Source: Bradyrhizobium algeriense (lineage in GTDB: Bacteria; Pseudomonadota; Alphaproteobacteria; Rhizobiales; Xanthobacteraceae). From it: a stretch of DNA of 64,000 nt. The translations under genes and the position numbers were made by a program. Location: positions 6,723,501 through 6,787,500 of the forward strand of contig NZ_JAZHRV010000001.1 in assembly GCF_036924595.1 (NCBI RefSeq), read 5' to 3'. The notes beneath the pieces are model-generated. The model was given only the letters and a program-made list of their open reading frames with translations. It searched no databases and was not told the origin of the DNA. Below, piece by piece: positions 1 through 8,082 of the stretch (the stretch's first letter is position 1; each line of letters opens with the position of its first letter).

Positions 1-533
1 TTGCCCGCGCCGCGAAGGGCCGCCGCCAGCAGGCTGACGATCCAGACAAAGACCGCCCCGGAAAAGATGACGTGGCCATATGCGAGGGCCGCGCCGAGGG
101 CTCCCGCCCGGCCACCGAGCAAGCCGTAAACAGCCTCGCCAAACAGCCATTCGGCGCCGGCAAAGATCACCCCGAAGACAATAGCAAGAGCCAGGGCGTT
201 CAGCGCGAGCGCCTCGGCCTCCGCCACTTTGCCTGCGCCCATCGCGCGCGCGATCGACGATGCGACGCCGCCGCCGATGCCGCCGTTCGACATCATCTGC
301 ATCAGCATGAATACGGGAAACACCAGGCTGACCCCGGCCAAGGCCTCCGTTCCGAGAAAGCTGACGAAATAGGTCTCCGCCACCCCGACTAGTGTTTGCA
401 CGACCAGCACCACGACGGTCGGCAACGCGAGCTTCAGGAGCGTGGGCAGGATCGGGCCGCCGAGCATCGCGCTCTGTTTGATCGTGGTCGCTTGATTTCC
501 CGGCGACGAGGATTGGGATGTCAGCGTCGTCAT
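1..533 (-). CDS. MATE family efflux transporter, N-terminal part (cut by window edge)
   Basis: Reading the minus strand from the ATG at 533 gives an open frame to base 1 with no stop, so the gene is truncated by the window. The N-terminus has a short polar leader followed by hydrophobic segments, including PTLLKLALPTVVVLVVQTLV and VFPVFMLMQMMSNGGIGGG, an arrangement typical of the first helices of MATE (NorM/DinF-type) cation-coupled drug exporters. About 177 of the usual 440-480 residues are visible. Its ATG overlaps the stop of the upstream hydrolase in an ATGA, so the two genes are probably translationally coupled and jointly regulated, perhaps by the divergent TetR protein. The MATE assignment is by family resemblance; the substrate is unknown. 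Confidence 0.8.
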   Translation of the reverse strand, partial: MTTLTSQSSSPGNQATTIKQSAMLGGPILPTLLKLALPTVVVLVVQTLVGVAETYFVSFLGTEALAGVSLVFPVFMLMQMMSNGGIGGGVASSIARAMGAGKVAEAEALALNALALAIVFGVIFAGAEWLFGEAVYGLLGGRAGALGAALAYGHVIFSGAVFVWIVSLLAAALRGAG

Positions 534-1645
534 GAGCGGCTCGGCAGCGCTCGAATGAATTCGACGAGCGCGGCACTGACTTCGTTCGGCCGCTCCTGCT
601 GGGTCCAGTGTCCGCAGCCGGGGAGCATCTGGATCTTGCGCAAGCCGGGAACGAAGGTCTTCAGGTTTGCGAGCAACTGGTCCATGCCGGGGAAGGACAC
701 CACAAAGTCGCGATCGCCCGCGACGTAGAGCGCCGGCACAGATACCTGCAGGCCGGCCATCGCGCCCGTGATTTCCCAGTTGCGATCGATGTTCCGGTAG
801 TAGTTGAGCGCGCCGCGGAAGCCGCTGCGCTTGAATTCCTCGCCGTAAAAGTCGATGTCGCTTTCGCTGATCCATGACGGCAGGGTTTCGGGGGCGCCGG
901 GGCCTTGCAGAAAGCCGCCGCCCCTCGGCACCATGCCAAGGTTAGGCGCGGGCCCGCCGGCAGCGATGGCCGCACGCGCCGCGGCCACGCCATCGCCGGA
1001 CGCTCCGAACAGCATGTTGCGAATGGTCGCGCTTGGATCGCGCCCGAGTTCCGCCTCCGCCGGCCCCGGCTCCTGGAAATAGAGCTGATAGAATTGCGCA
1101 TTCTCGTTACGGGGCATCAGGCTTGTCGGCGGCGCCTTGCTGCGCGGCCGGAACGGCACGCTGAGCGCTGCGACCGCGCTGAAACGGTCGGGCCGCATGA
1201 GCGCCGCCTGCCAGGCGACGCTGGCGCCCCAATCATGCCCGACGATGACCGCGGTCGCCGCGCCCAGCGCATCGAGAATGCCGACCATGTCGCCGACAAG
1301 ATGCAGGATCGTGTACTGGTCGATTGCCTGCGGCGCATCGCTCTTGCCGTAGCCGCGCATGTCGGGAGCGACAACGCGGAAGCCGGCGGCAGCAAGCGCG
1401 TCGATCTGATGCCGCCACGAGAACCAGGATTCAGGAAAACCGTGCGCCAGCAGCACCAGCGGTCCCTCGCCCTGCTCGGCGATGTTGATGCGGATTCCGT
1501 TGCATTCGATGATGCGTTGCGTTGTCTTGCTCATCTTTCCATCCCGCTCCGAAGTTGCCGCAAATGCCTTTGATGAGAGCGCGTCAGGGGCAGCTCGCCA
1601 TGCAAGCGGCGCCAGCGCAGCAGCCAATAGTTGGCGTCTGTTCAT
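530..1645 (-). CDS. alpha/beta hydrolase, epoxide-hydrolase type, with Tat-like leader
   Basis: A 371-residue alpha/beta hydrolase. The oxyanion HGFPESW motif lies near residue 70, the nucleophile motif VGHDWGAS has Asp as the likely nucleophile, and the C-terminal GCGHWTQQE supplies the His. HGFP plus GHDWG is the classic pattern of soluble epoxide hydrolases and related haloalkane dehalogenases. The ATG at 1645 is chosen because GGGAGA lies just upstream; the frame stays open further but without a better site. The first 30 residues (NRRQLLAAALAP, then an Ala-rich stretch) resemble a twin-arginine leader, which would place the enzyme in the periplasm. A cytoplasmic form from a downstream Met (MSKTTQR) cannot be excluded. 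The 3' end overlaps the MATE gene, and the 5' end faces the TetR gene. Confidence 0.85.
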   Translation of the reverse strand: MNRRQLLAAALAPLAWRAAPDALSSKAFAATSERDGKMSKTTQRIIECNGIRINIAEQGEGPLVLLAHGFPESWFSWRHQIDALAAAGFRVVAPDMRGYGKSDAPQAIDQYTILHLVGDMVGILDALGAATAVIVGHDWGASVAWQAALMRPDRFSAVAALSVPFRPRSKAPPTSLMPRNENAQFYQLYFQEPGPAEAELGRDPSATIRNMLFGASGDGVAAARAAIAAGGPAPNLGMVPRGGGFLQGPGAPETLPSWISESDIDFYGEEFKRSGFRGALNYYRNIDRNWEITGAMAGLQVSVPALYVAGDRDFVVSFPGMDQLLANLKTFVPGLRKIQMLPGCGHWTQQERPNEVSAALVEFIRALPSRS

Positions 1646-1677
1646 GATCTCCCATCCTTTACATCCGGTTTCAGTTT

Positions 1678-1725
1678 GGTACGATCCGGTACCGGATAAA
1701 TCGAAATACGGTACTGATTGGTACC
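1678..1725. promoter_or_regulatory. paired palindromic operator between hydrolase and TetR genes
   Basis: Two 16-bp perfect palindromes of the form GGTAC-N6-GTACC lie at 1678-1693 and 1710-1725. They start exactly 32 bp apart, about three helical turns, in the 102-bp divergent gap. Same-face duplicated palindromes next to a TetR gene are the expected architecture of an autoregulated operator. Protein binding is inferred. Confidence 0.7.
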
Positions 1726-1747
1726 AAGTCAAGCGGAAAATCAGGCG

Positions 1748-2383
1748 ATGAGTCCAAGGATGAAGGCGCGTGAGGAGGAACCCGGCGGGACCGAGGTTCG
1801 GAAGCGGATTCTCGGCGCGGCCCTTTCGGCGTTCATGGAGGGCGGCTATGCGCAGACCAGCACGCTGGAGATAGCGACGCGCGCGCGCGTTTCGAAACGC
1901 GAGCTTTACGCGCTGTTCGGCAACAAGGAAGCGATGCTCGTCGCCTGCATCACCGAGCGCGCCCAACGGTTGAAAGCACCGGCCGATCTCCCCGAACTGC
2001 GCGACAGGAAAATTCTGGCCGAGGTGCTTACCGCCTTTGGAACAAGGCTTCTGACGGAATCGACCGATCCGGTCGTCGTCGCGGTATTTCGCCTGGCAAT
2101 ATCCGAAACCGTGCACGCGCCAAAGGTCGCGCAAGCGCTGGAAACGATCGCGCGCAAGCCCACGCGCGATGCATTGCGCGCGATCATGGCGAATGCCAAA
2201 TCAGCCGGGCTTGTCATTGGCGATCCCGACACGATGACCGAAAAATTCTTGGGGTTGCTCTCGGGCGACCTGATGACCAGCCTGTTGCTTCAGGTGGCCG
2301 ATCGTCCGAGCGCCCGCGAAATCGCGCGACGGGCGCGGGATACAACGATGGCATTCCTGCAAATCTATCCGGAGCCGGGTTAG
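1748..2383 (+). CDS. TetR/AcrR family transcriptional regulator
   Basis: A 211-residue protein with an N-terminal TetR helix-turn-helix at about residues 15-60 (RILGAALSAFMEGGYAQTS, then VSKRELYALFGNKEAML). The rest is a ligand-binding C-terminal region with the AefR-like pattern seen in regulators of efflux genes. The ATG at 1748 is preferred over the upstream in-frame start at 1718, which would place the operator palindrome at 1710-1725 inside the translated region. The protein is expected to repress the divergent hydrolase/MATE pair and itself through the two GGTAC-N6-GTACC palindromes. The inducer is unknown and could be a substrate of the hydrolase or pump. Confidence 0.9.
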   Translation: MSPRMKAREEEPGGTEVRKRILGAALSAFMEGGYAQTSTLEIATRARVSKRELYALFGNKEAMLVACITERAQRLKAPADLPELRDRKILAEVLTAFGTRLLTESTDPVVVAVFRLAISETVHAPKVAQALETIARKPTRDALRAIMANAKSAGLVIGDPDTMTEKFLGLLSGDLMTSLLLQVADRPSAREIARRARDTTMAFLQIYPEPG

Positions 2384-2402
2384 GGGCGGCCGTAGTTGGC
2401 TT

Positions 2403-2537
2403 TTGCCCGTGACGACCGAAGCCTTTCCCGAAGCCGATCCTTAGATCGCTGAGCTTCAAAAAAGCAAGCTGCTCGGGACGACCGATCCGGAACGCATGAA
2501 CCAAATGCTCGAACTCGCCAAGCAAATCTACGGCTGA
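2403..2537 (+). pseudogene. C-terminal remnant of an extracellular solute-binding protein
   Basis: In the frame ending at the TGA at 2535-2537 the translation contains KLLGTTDPERMNQMLELAKQ followed by IYG. This matches the ends of the two intact binding proteins in this window (KLIG...MMGLAKKLYP near 5489 and KLLGTTD...MMALAKDIYK near 10071). An in-frame TAG at 2442-2444 interrupts it, and nothing recognisable precedes it. It lies on the opposite strand to the importer operon that ends at 2577. It is a decayed fragment of a third paralogue, not a functional gene. Confidence 0.75.
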
Positions 2538-2576
2538 GACTGGCGACGGCGCCGGTGATTGTCTGCTGCGAAGGAT

Positions 2577-3695
2577 CTATTGCGTCCTCTCCGCTTTTTC
2601 GACCACCGCCCAGGCGGCCCGCTGCGGAACCACGACAGTCACATTGTCCCCGACCGCGTGAATGCCGAACGGCGGCGCGTCGACGTTCAGACGACCATCG
2701 TCGGTTTGCACGACGATCGACCTGATCGGCCCGCGGAAGATTGTGTGCGCGATTCGTCCCGACCAAGTCAGCTCATCTGCGCCGGCTTTGGAGCCGGCCG
2801 GAGCGAGGCGAGCGTCCTCCGGGCGCGCCATGACCGTGACAGCCTGGCCCGGCTGTACCTCGCTTGCCGCCTCGCACGGCCCTCGCCATCCCCGCCCAAC
2901 GACCTCGAGCCGAAAGCGACGCTCGTTCACGCGCGCACACGACTCGACGCTGGCCTCGAGCAGGTTCGGCGTCCCGAAGAAGGCCGCCACGATCCGGTTA
3001 GCGGGGTATCGGTAGATGTCTTCGGGTGCTCCGATCTGCTGAATTCTACCTCGGTCCATCACGACCACGCGATCCGACAGCGCCATCGCTTCAGACTGGT
3101 CATGCGTGACGTAGAGGCTCGTCATGCCCAACCGTTTCTGTATTGAGCGAAATTCGTCGCCCATCTGCAAGCGCAGCTTGGCATCGAGATTGCTCAGGGG
3201 CTCATCAAGCAACAGCACCGTCGGCTCGAACACAAGCGCCCGTGCGATTGCGACCCGCTGCTGCTGCCCGCCTGAGAGCGCAGGCGCTGGCCGCTGGGCG
3301 AACCCTTCCATCTCGACGAGCTGTAGTGCCTTCGTGACGCGGTCGAGGATTTCGGCAGCCGGCCGGCGACGAACCCGCAGCGGATAGGCGACGTTGTCGA
3401 AGACCGTCATATGGGGCCAGATGGCATAGGACTGGAATACCATTCCGAGCCTGCGGCGCTCCGATGGGACGAAAATGCCGCGCGCCGCGTCGCTGACGAT
3501 TTCATTGCCGATGCTGATGCGCCCCCCGGTGTTCTGCTCGAGCCCCGCCACCATGCGCAGCGTCGTCGTCTTGCCGCACCCCGAGGGGCCGAGCAACGTG
3601 ACGAATTCACCCTCGTTCACGCGGAGATCGACACCGTCGACCGCAACGAACTGACCGAAATTCCGACTAACCTTCTCGAGAATGACATTCGACAT
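2577..3695 (-). CDS. ABC transporter ATP-binding protein, Fe3+/spermidine-putrescine type
   Basis: A 372-residue nucleotide-binding subunit of the FbpC/PotA class. It shows Walker A GPSGCGKTT near residue 40, the Q-loop (FQSYAIWPHMTVFDNV), signature LSGGQQQR, Walker B VLLLDEPLSNLDAKLR and the H-loop YVTHDQSEAM. A C-terminal TOBE-like domain follows (about 240-372, ending PQRAAWAVVEKAERTQ). The ATG at 3695 (MSNVILEKV) is chosen because the longer frame starts inside the permease gene. It is the last gene of the minus-strand operon, 17 bp after the permease, and powers that fused permease. The substrate is not known from sequence; this class imports iron, polyamines, phosphonates or small organic acids. 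Confidence 0.93.
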   Translation of the reverse strand: MSNVILEKVSRNFGQFVAVDGVDLRVNEGEFVTLLGPSGCGKTTTLRMVAGLEQNTGGRISIGNEIVSDAARGIFVPSERRRLGMVFQSYAIWPHMTVFDNVAYPLRVRRRPAAEILDRVTKALQLVEMEGFAQRPAPALSGGQQQRVAIARALVFEPTVLLLDEPLSNLDAKLRLQMGDEFRSIQKRLGMTSLYVTHDQSEAMALSDRVVVMDRGRIQQIGAPEDIYRYPANRIVAAFFGTPNLLEASVESCARVNERRFRLEVVGRGWRGPCEAASEVQPGQAVTVMARPEDARLAPAGSKAGADELTWSGRIAHTIFRGPIRSIVVQTDDGRLNVDAPPFGIHAVGDNVTVVVPQRAAWAVVEKAERTQ

Positions 3696-3712
3696 GACGT
3701 TACCCGATCCGT

Positions 3713-5479
3713 TCACAAGGCATTGATGCGGCTCTTGATGACCTTGAGCTGAACCCATCTGAACAGGATCACCATGCCCATCATGATCAGCCCGATCACG
3801 CTGACCTGTTCAGCATTGCCGTTGGCCCAGAGCTTCAGCAGCACGACGGACAGCACTTCCGAACCGACGGAATACAGCAGAACGGAGGCACTGAGCTCGC
3901 GCATGATCCCGAAAAACAACAAGACCCAGCCGACCGCGAAGGACGGCCAGGCCAGCGCAATCACGATACGCCCCATCGTCTGCAGCCAGCTCCCGCCGTG
4001 CACGCGGGAGCACTCCTCGAGATCGAACGAGAGCTGGGCATAGGCGCTGGACATGATCCGCACGGAGAGTGGCGTCCCCAGGGAGATATAGGCCAGCAAT
4101 AGCGCCCAGATCGTGCCGTAGATCGGGATCGCATGGGGCAGCAGCGCAAAGCCCCACAGAAAGCCGACGCCAAGAACAATGCCCGGCATCATCCACGGCA
4201 ACCAGGCCATTGCGTCAATGAGACGGCGCCCGCGCCACTTGGTGCGAACGGAGATGTAAGCGACCGCCCCACCGAGCAGCATGGTCAAAGTGGCTCCGAC
4301 AAAGCCCAGCAGCATCGTGTTGCTGAAACCTCGCCAGAAGTCGCCGCTGCCGAAGACCGCCCTGTAATGTTCGAGCGTCAGCATGTCTTGCTGATAGAAG
4401 CCGAAGAACTTGAAGAAGGATCCGATCAGGAGCTGTCCTACCGGCAGAATGACGGTTACGAAGAAGAACAGAAGGCAGAAAGCGAAGGTGACCCATCGCC
4501 ATCTTCCCAGCTTCATGACTGTCGGCGAATAGCCCTTGCCGGTCACGGTCTGGAAGCTGCGGCCGCGCAAAATGCGCCATTGCAGCAGCACGATCAGGAA
4601 CAATAGCGCCATGATGACGAAGCTGACGGCGGTTGCATACTGGTATTCCGGCGGCGATCTCTGATTGATCGAGTCGTAGATATCCGTGGTAATGACCCGG
4701 ATGCCGGCCGGCGTCCCAAAAAACAACGGGGATTCGAAATTCTCGATTCCGCGAATGAAGCTCAGGATCGCAGCTCCGGTGAGCGCCGGCAACATGAGTT
4801 GCAGCGTCACGGTGCAGAACGTCCGCAGTCGCGACGCGCCACACATCCGCGCCGCCTCCTCGAGGCTCTGATCCATCGCACGGAACGCATCGACGATGAG
4901 CAGGAAGAGAAATGGCACGGAATACTGCATCATGTGCCAGACCACGCCACCATACGAGTAGACGTTAATCGGCGCGGTATTCGATCCTGTTACCCATTGG
5001 TAAACTTGGTTGAGCAAGCCGACCTGAGGATTGCCGAGCATGCCCCACGCCATCGCGGTGAGAATCGGCGGGATGAAGAACGGCAGCGTGATGAGCGCCT
5101 CCAGCGTGCCGCGCATTGGTGTGTCGGTCCGCGCAAGAATCCAGGCCAATAGAACGGCCAGCACGAGCGAGGGGATGGTCTTGGCGAACGCTATGCCAAC
5201 GGTATTGAGCAGCGTCACCGCGTTCTGCTGCGTGAAGATCTGGAGATAGCCATCCAGATTGAACGTGCCCGCCATGCCGGGCGGAGTCGAATGCAGGCTC
5301 CCGTAAAGCAGCATCGACAGCGGATAGACGGAGAGGAAGGTCAGAAGCACCACAAGAAAGGTGACGGCAACGACTCGCCCTGCCGAAGTCGTCTGCAGCA
5401 GTCGCCCAATCCAAGACAGGCCCGGCGTCGCGGGCATTGCCCTGAGATTGTCCGCTCGATCTTCCGCTGAAATGCTCAT
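3713..5479 (-). CDS. ABC transporter permease, fused two-domain Fe3+ type
   Basis: A 588-residue inner-membrane protein with two tandem BPD_transp_1 units, as in FbpB/ThiP-type permeases where one polypeptide supplies both halves of the channel. The first EAA-like loop is EEAARMCGASRLRTFCTVTL and the second is EECSRVHGGSWLQTMGRIVI, each following hydrophobic helices. Family length is usually 540-590, so the protein appears complete. It sits 9 bp after the binding-protein gene and 17 bp before the ATPase gene, forming a full SBP-permease-ATPase importer within the amidohydrolase operon. Confidence 0.93.
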   Translation of the reverse strand: MSISAEDRADNLRAMPATPGLSWIGRLLQTTSAGRVVAVTFLVVLLTFLSVYPLSMLLYGSLHSTPPGMAGTFNLDGYLQIFTQQNAVTLLNTVGIAFAKTIPSLVLAVLLAWILARTDTPMRGTLEALITLPFFIPPILTAMAWGMLGNPQVGLLNQVYQWVTGSNTAPINVYSYGGVVWHMMQYSVPFLFLLIVDAFRAMDQSLEEAARMCGASRLRTFCTVTLQLMLPALTGAAILSFIRGIENFESPLFFGTPAGIRVITTDIYDSINQRSPPEYQYATAVSFVIMALLFLIVLLQWRILRGRSFQTVTGKGYSPTVMKLGRWRWVTFAFCLLFFFVTVILPVGQLLIGSFFKFFGFYQQDMLTLEHYRAVFGSGDFWRGFSNTMLLGFVGATLTMLLGGAVAYISVRTKWRGRRLIDAMAWLPWMMPGIVLGVGFLWGFALLPHAIPIYGTIWALLLAYISLGTPLSVRIMSSAYAQLSFDLEECSRVHGGSWLQTMGRIVIALAWPSFAVGWVLLFFGIMRELSASVLLYSVGSEVLSVVLLKLWANGNAEQVSVIGLIMMGMVILFRWVQLKVIKSRINAL

Positions 5480-5488
5480 GCCACGGAT

Positions 5489-6511
5489 TCAGGGATAGAG
5501 CTTTTTCGCCAGCCCCATCATCGAAGGCCGTTCGGACAGCGTCGCGGGACCAATCAGTTTGGCGTTCACGAACGGCTGCGCCTCGGGATCGGCACGTTCG
5601 GCGGCGCCGGCTACCACGGGCAGCATCCACGCATTAGCGTAGATCAACTGCGAATCGACGCTGAGAAAATGCTGGATAAACAACCGGGCTGCGTTCGGGT
5701 GCGGCGCATTCTTCAAGACCGCGAGGTCCATCCGGGCGTAAGGCGCCCCTTCCTTGGGGATAACGATCTTGACCGGGAGCCCCTTGAGATCCGATGCAAA
5801 AGCGAAAATCTGCGGGATGTAGATCGGGTATTCCCCGCGAGCCACGCGGCGGGCGTCATTGCGCATGTCGCGGCTGAAAACCGGCTTTTGTTCGGCCAAC
5901 TTCGCGTTGAAGTCGGCGTCCATGCTCTTCTGCAGAATCGAAAACATCGCGTTACCGCTGCCGAGCGGTCGCATGTCGTCGGACAGGATCTTGCCCTTCC
6001 ACTTCGGACTGGTGAGATCGTCCCAGCTCCTGGGAACGTCCTCATCTTTGACCAGCCTGGTATTGATCAGAATACCCATGGGCTGGACGAAAGCGGGTAC
6101 GCTGTGGTCGTCGGCCTTGAACGGAGGCCGCAGGTTGGCGGTGTTCGGGATCGGCGGCAGCTTCTGGATGAAATCGCCGTTCTTGAGCTGCTCCTCGATC
6201 ATCGTCGAGGAGATCATTTCGGCATCGCCCAGATAACGGCCGGCTGCCTGTTCGGTCCGGATGCGCTCGGCGAGTTCGCTCGCGCGCAGATCAAGGCTCT
6301 CGACAGAGATTCCGTACTTCGTCTCGAATGACTTCAAAACCTCCTTAAAGTACGGCGCGCCAAGCGTCATATTGTAGACGACGACCTTGCCTTCCTTCTT
6401 TGCGGCACTGACGACCGCATCCCACGACGCGTCTTCAGCGTGCGCGGGCACGACGAGAGCGGCAAGGCAAGCGACCAACGCAGCTTTGGCTATCCCTGGC
6501 TTGACCAACAC
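5489..6511 (-). CDS. extracellular solute-binding protein of the Fe3+-type importer
   Basis: A 340-residue periplasmic binding protein with a cleavable leader (MLVKPGIAKAALVACLAAL, then VVPAHA). The mature region begins with a DAVVSAAKKEGKVVVYN segment typical of the FbpA/AfuA-like family. A GTG start at 6511 is chosen because AGGGAGGAG lies four bases upstream; the longer ATG frame from 6547 would bury that site. It is the binding subunit for the permease and ATPase downstream. A paralogue at 10071-11087 and a decayed third copy at 2403-2537 share its C-terminal motif. The ligand is probably the substrate or product of the amidohydrolases in the same operon (inference). Confidence 0.9.
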   Translation of the reverse strand: MLVKPGIAKAALVACLAALVVPAHAEDASWDAVVSAAKKEGKVVVYNMTLGAPYFKEVLKSFETKYGISVESLDLRASELAERIRTEQAAGRYLGDAEMISSTMIEEQLKNGDFIQKLPPIPNTANLRPPFKADDHSVPAFVQPMGILINTRLVKDEDVPRSWDDLTSPKWKGKILSDDMRPLGSGNAMFSILQKSMDADFNAKLAEQKPVFSRDMRNDARRVARGEYPIYIPQIFAFASDLKGLPVKIVIPKEGAPYARMDLAVLKNAPHPNAARLFIQHFLSVDSQLIYANAWMLPVVAGAAERADPEAQPFVNAKLIGPATLSERPSMMGLAKKLYP

Positions 6512-6565
6512 TTCACTCCTCCCTCGGATTGTTATCTTTTTTGTCAACTGACCGGTGCGATCAGC

Positions 6566-6979
6566 CTAGACTTCGACCACGATATATTGCTTTTCGATCG
6601 AGACCGGGAACGTCTCGGCCCGAAGCTCGCCTTCGACGAGCGCCCCACCCGGTTCCACCTTCAGTTCGTAGCTCCGCACCTTGGTGCGATCGGGTTCGCA
6701 CCATGACTTCCCGGTTCTCAGATCGAATTCCCAGCCATGCCAGGGACAACGAATGAGTTCGCCCCGCCGGCTGTACTGATAGGCGCCCGGCTCGCTGGCT
6801 TCGACGAGGCCGACGACGCGTCCTTTGCACAGCGACGCCCCCTCATGAGGGCAGCGGTTGCCGACGGCGAAATATTCTCCGTCGACATTGAAGATGCCGA
6901 TTTCGCGACCGTTCACACTCACCACTCTGCGCTGGCCCGGCGCTATCTCATCGACGGTTGCAACGATATGCCGCGCCAT
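6566..6979 (-). CDS. Rieske-type [2Fe-2S] ferredoxin
   Basis: A 137-residue soluble Rieske protein. The two cluster motifs are NRCPHEGASLC (Cys-x-His) and RCPWHGWEFD (Cys-x2-His), separated by about 35 residues in a beta-rich fold. The size fits a stand-alone ferredoxin component that passes electrons to a ring-hydroxylating or demethylating oxygenase; no oxygenase subunit is present in this operon. The ATG at 6979 overlaps the upstream amidohydrolase stop (TGATG), arguing for coupled translation. It probably works with an oxygenase encoded elsewhere, or supports a different redox step in the same pathway. Confidence 0.92.
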   Translation of the reverse strand: MARHIVATVDEIAPGQRRVVSVNGREIGIFNVDGEYFAVGNRCPHEGASLCKGRVVGLVEASEPGAYQYSRRGELIRCPWHGWEFDLRTGKSWCEPDRTKVRSYELKVEPGGALVEGELRAETFPVSIEKQYIVVEV

Positions 6980-8082
6980 CACCCCAGCCCGTAGAATTTG
7001 CTTGAGTTGGCGTAAAGGAGCTGATCGCGTTGTGCCTCGCTGAGGTTGGCTTTGAAGGCGTAGCGCGGATCGTCGAAATCCCAATGAGGATAATCCGTCG
7101 AGAACAGCAGGCGGTCCCAGCCGATCCGATCAAACAGGTCGATCAGTTCGGCAGCGCTTCCCGGCTCCTCCATCGGCTGCGTGCTGAACCACACGTTCTC
7201 GCGAACATATTCCGAGGGCGGCCGCTTCAAATGCGGCACTTCGCTGCGCAAGCGGGACCAGTGCTTGTCCATCCGCGCGCTCAGCGACGGAATCCAGCCC
7301 AACCCGCCCTCCATGATGACGACGCGCAGCTTCGGAAATCGCTCGAAGACGCCCTCGAATACCAGGCTGGTCAGGACCGCTTGCATGGTCTGTGCGACGG
7401 CGTGATGTTCCTCCATGTAGTAGGACGGCCAGCCGCCGCCGGTGGACGGGTGACCATTGGTGCCACCGACATGAATCGTGATCGGCAGATTGTTACGCAC
7501 CGCCGCTTCATAGATCGGCCAGTAGCGACGGCGTCCGAGAGGCTCGTCGGTTCGCGGAAGGATCAGGATCTGCGTAAAGTTCGGATCGCCTCCCCGCGCA
7601 TCGATTTCCGCTACAGCGGCTTCGGTGTCTTCCTGCGCGACAAGGACCGAGGCCCGCAGCCGAGCCTCCTGTTTCACCCAGCGCTCCACCTGCCATGTGT
7701 TCATCGCCCGTGTGAGCGCCGCGCCAAAATCAAGATTCCTCTGGCTGCCCGGATTCCAGCGCAGCGGTATCAGCATTCCAACCTGAACCCCGTTCGGATC
7801 GAGATGCTGTTTCCTCATCAGTTCAAGGCTCGATCCGGGAGGGCCGCCTTCGTCGGGATAGGCGTCGATCCTCGCCGCGTCCGGCGACATGCGCGGATGC
7901 GACAGCGCTTCGGAAAAGGCGTGACGCAGATGACTGCCATAGACGGAAAGATGTTCGATCCACCGCTTCTCCAAATAGGGATGAACCTCGGTCCACGATG
8001 TCATCGCGGGGTGAATATCGCAATCGATCACCCGCAACCGGTATTTGGCGGGTGGACTGCGCTCCATCTCGATGGTGCTCAT
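6979..8082 (-). CDS. amidohydrolase (Amidohydrolase_2 family), second copy
   Basis: A 367-residue TIM-barrel metal-dependent hydrolase or decarboxylase of the ACMSD/gamma-resorcylate-decarboxylase superfamily (PF04909). Landmarks are the N-terminal DCDIHP strand, the metal-ligand strand ITIHVGGTNGHP, and the C-terminal active-site motif LLFSTDYPHWDFDDP. It starts at the ATG at 8082, which overlaps the upstream paralogue's stop in ATGA. It is clearly a paralogue of the gene at 8079-9209, sharing the DCD-H start and the STDYPHW end. Tandem duplication suggests a heteromeric enzyme or two successive steps. It could be a hydrolase or a non-oxidative decarboxylase of an aromatic acid; sequence does not decide. 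Confidence 0.88.
   Translation of the reverse strand: MSTIEMERSPPAKYRLRVIDCDIHPAMTSWTEVHPYLEKRWIEHLSVYGSHLRHAFSEALSHPRMSPDAARIDAYPDEGGPPGSSLELMRKQHLDPNGVQVGMLIPLRWNPGSQRNLDFGAALTRAMNTWQVERWVKQEARLRASVLVAQEDTEAAVAEIDARGGDPNFTQILILPRTDEPLGRRRYWPIYEAAVRNNLPITIHVGGTNGHPSTGGGWPSYYMEEHHAVAQTMQAVLTSLVFEGVFERFPKLRVVIMEGGLGWIPSLSARMDKHWSRLRSEVPHLKRPPSEYVRENVWFSTQPMEEPGSAAELIDLFDRIGWDRLLFSTDYPHWDFDDPRYAFKANLSEAQRDQLLYANSSKFYGLG

Noticed and set aside
72..728. Plus-strand frames at 72-392 and 396-728
   Set aside because: They are antisense to the MATE and hydrolase genes, are Arg/His-rich and lack domain features.
1718..1750. Upstream start for the TetR gene at 1718
   Set aside because: It would translate through the operator palindrome at 1710-1725; the ATG at 1748 gives the normal TetR start.
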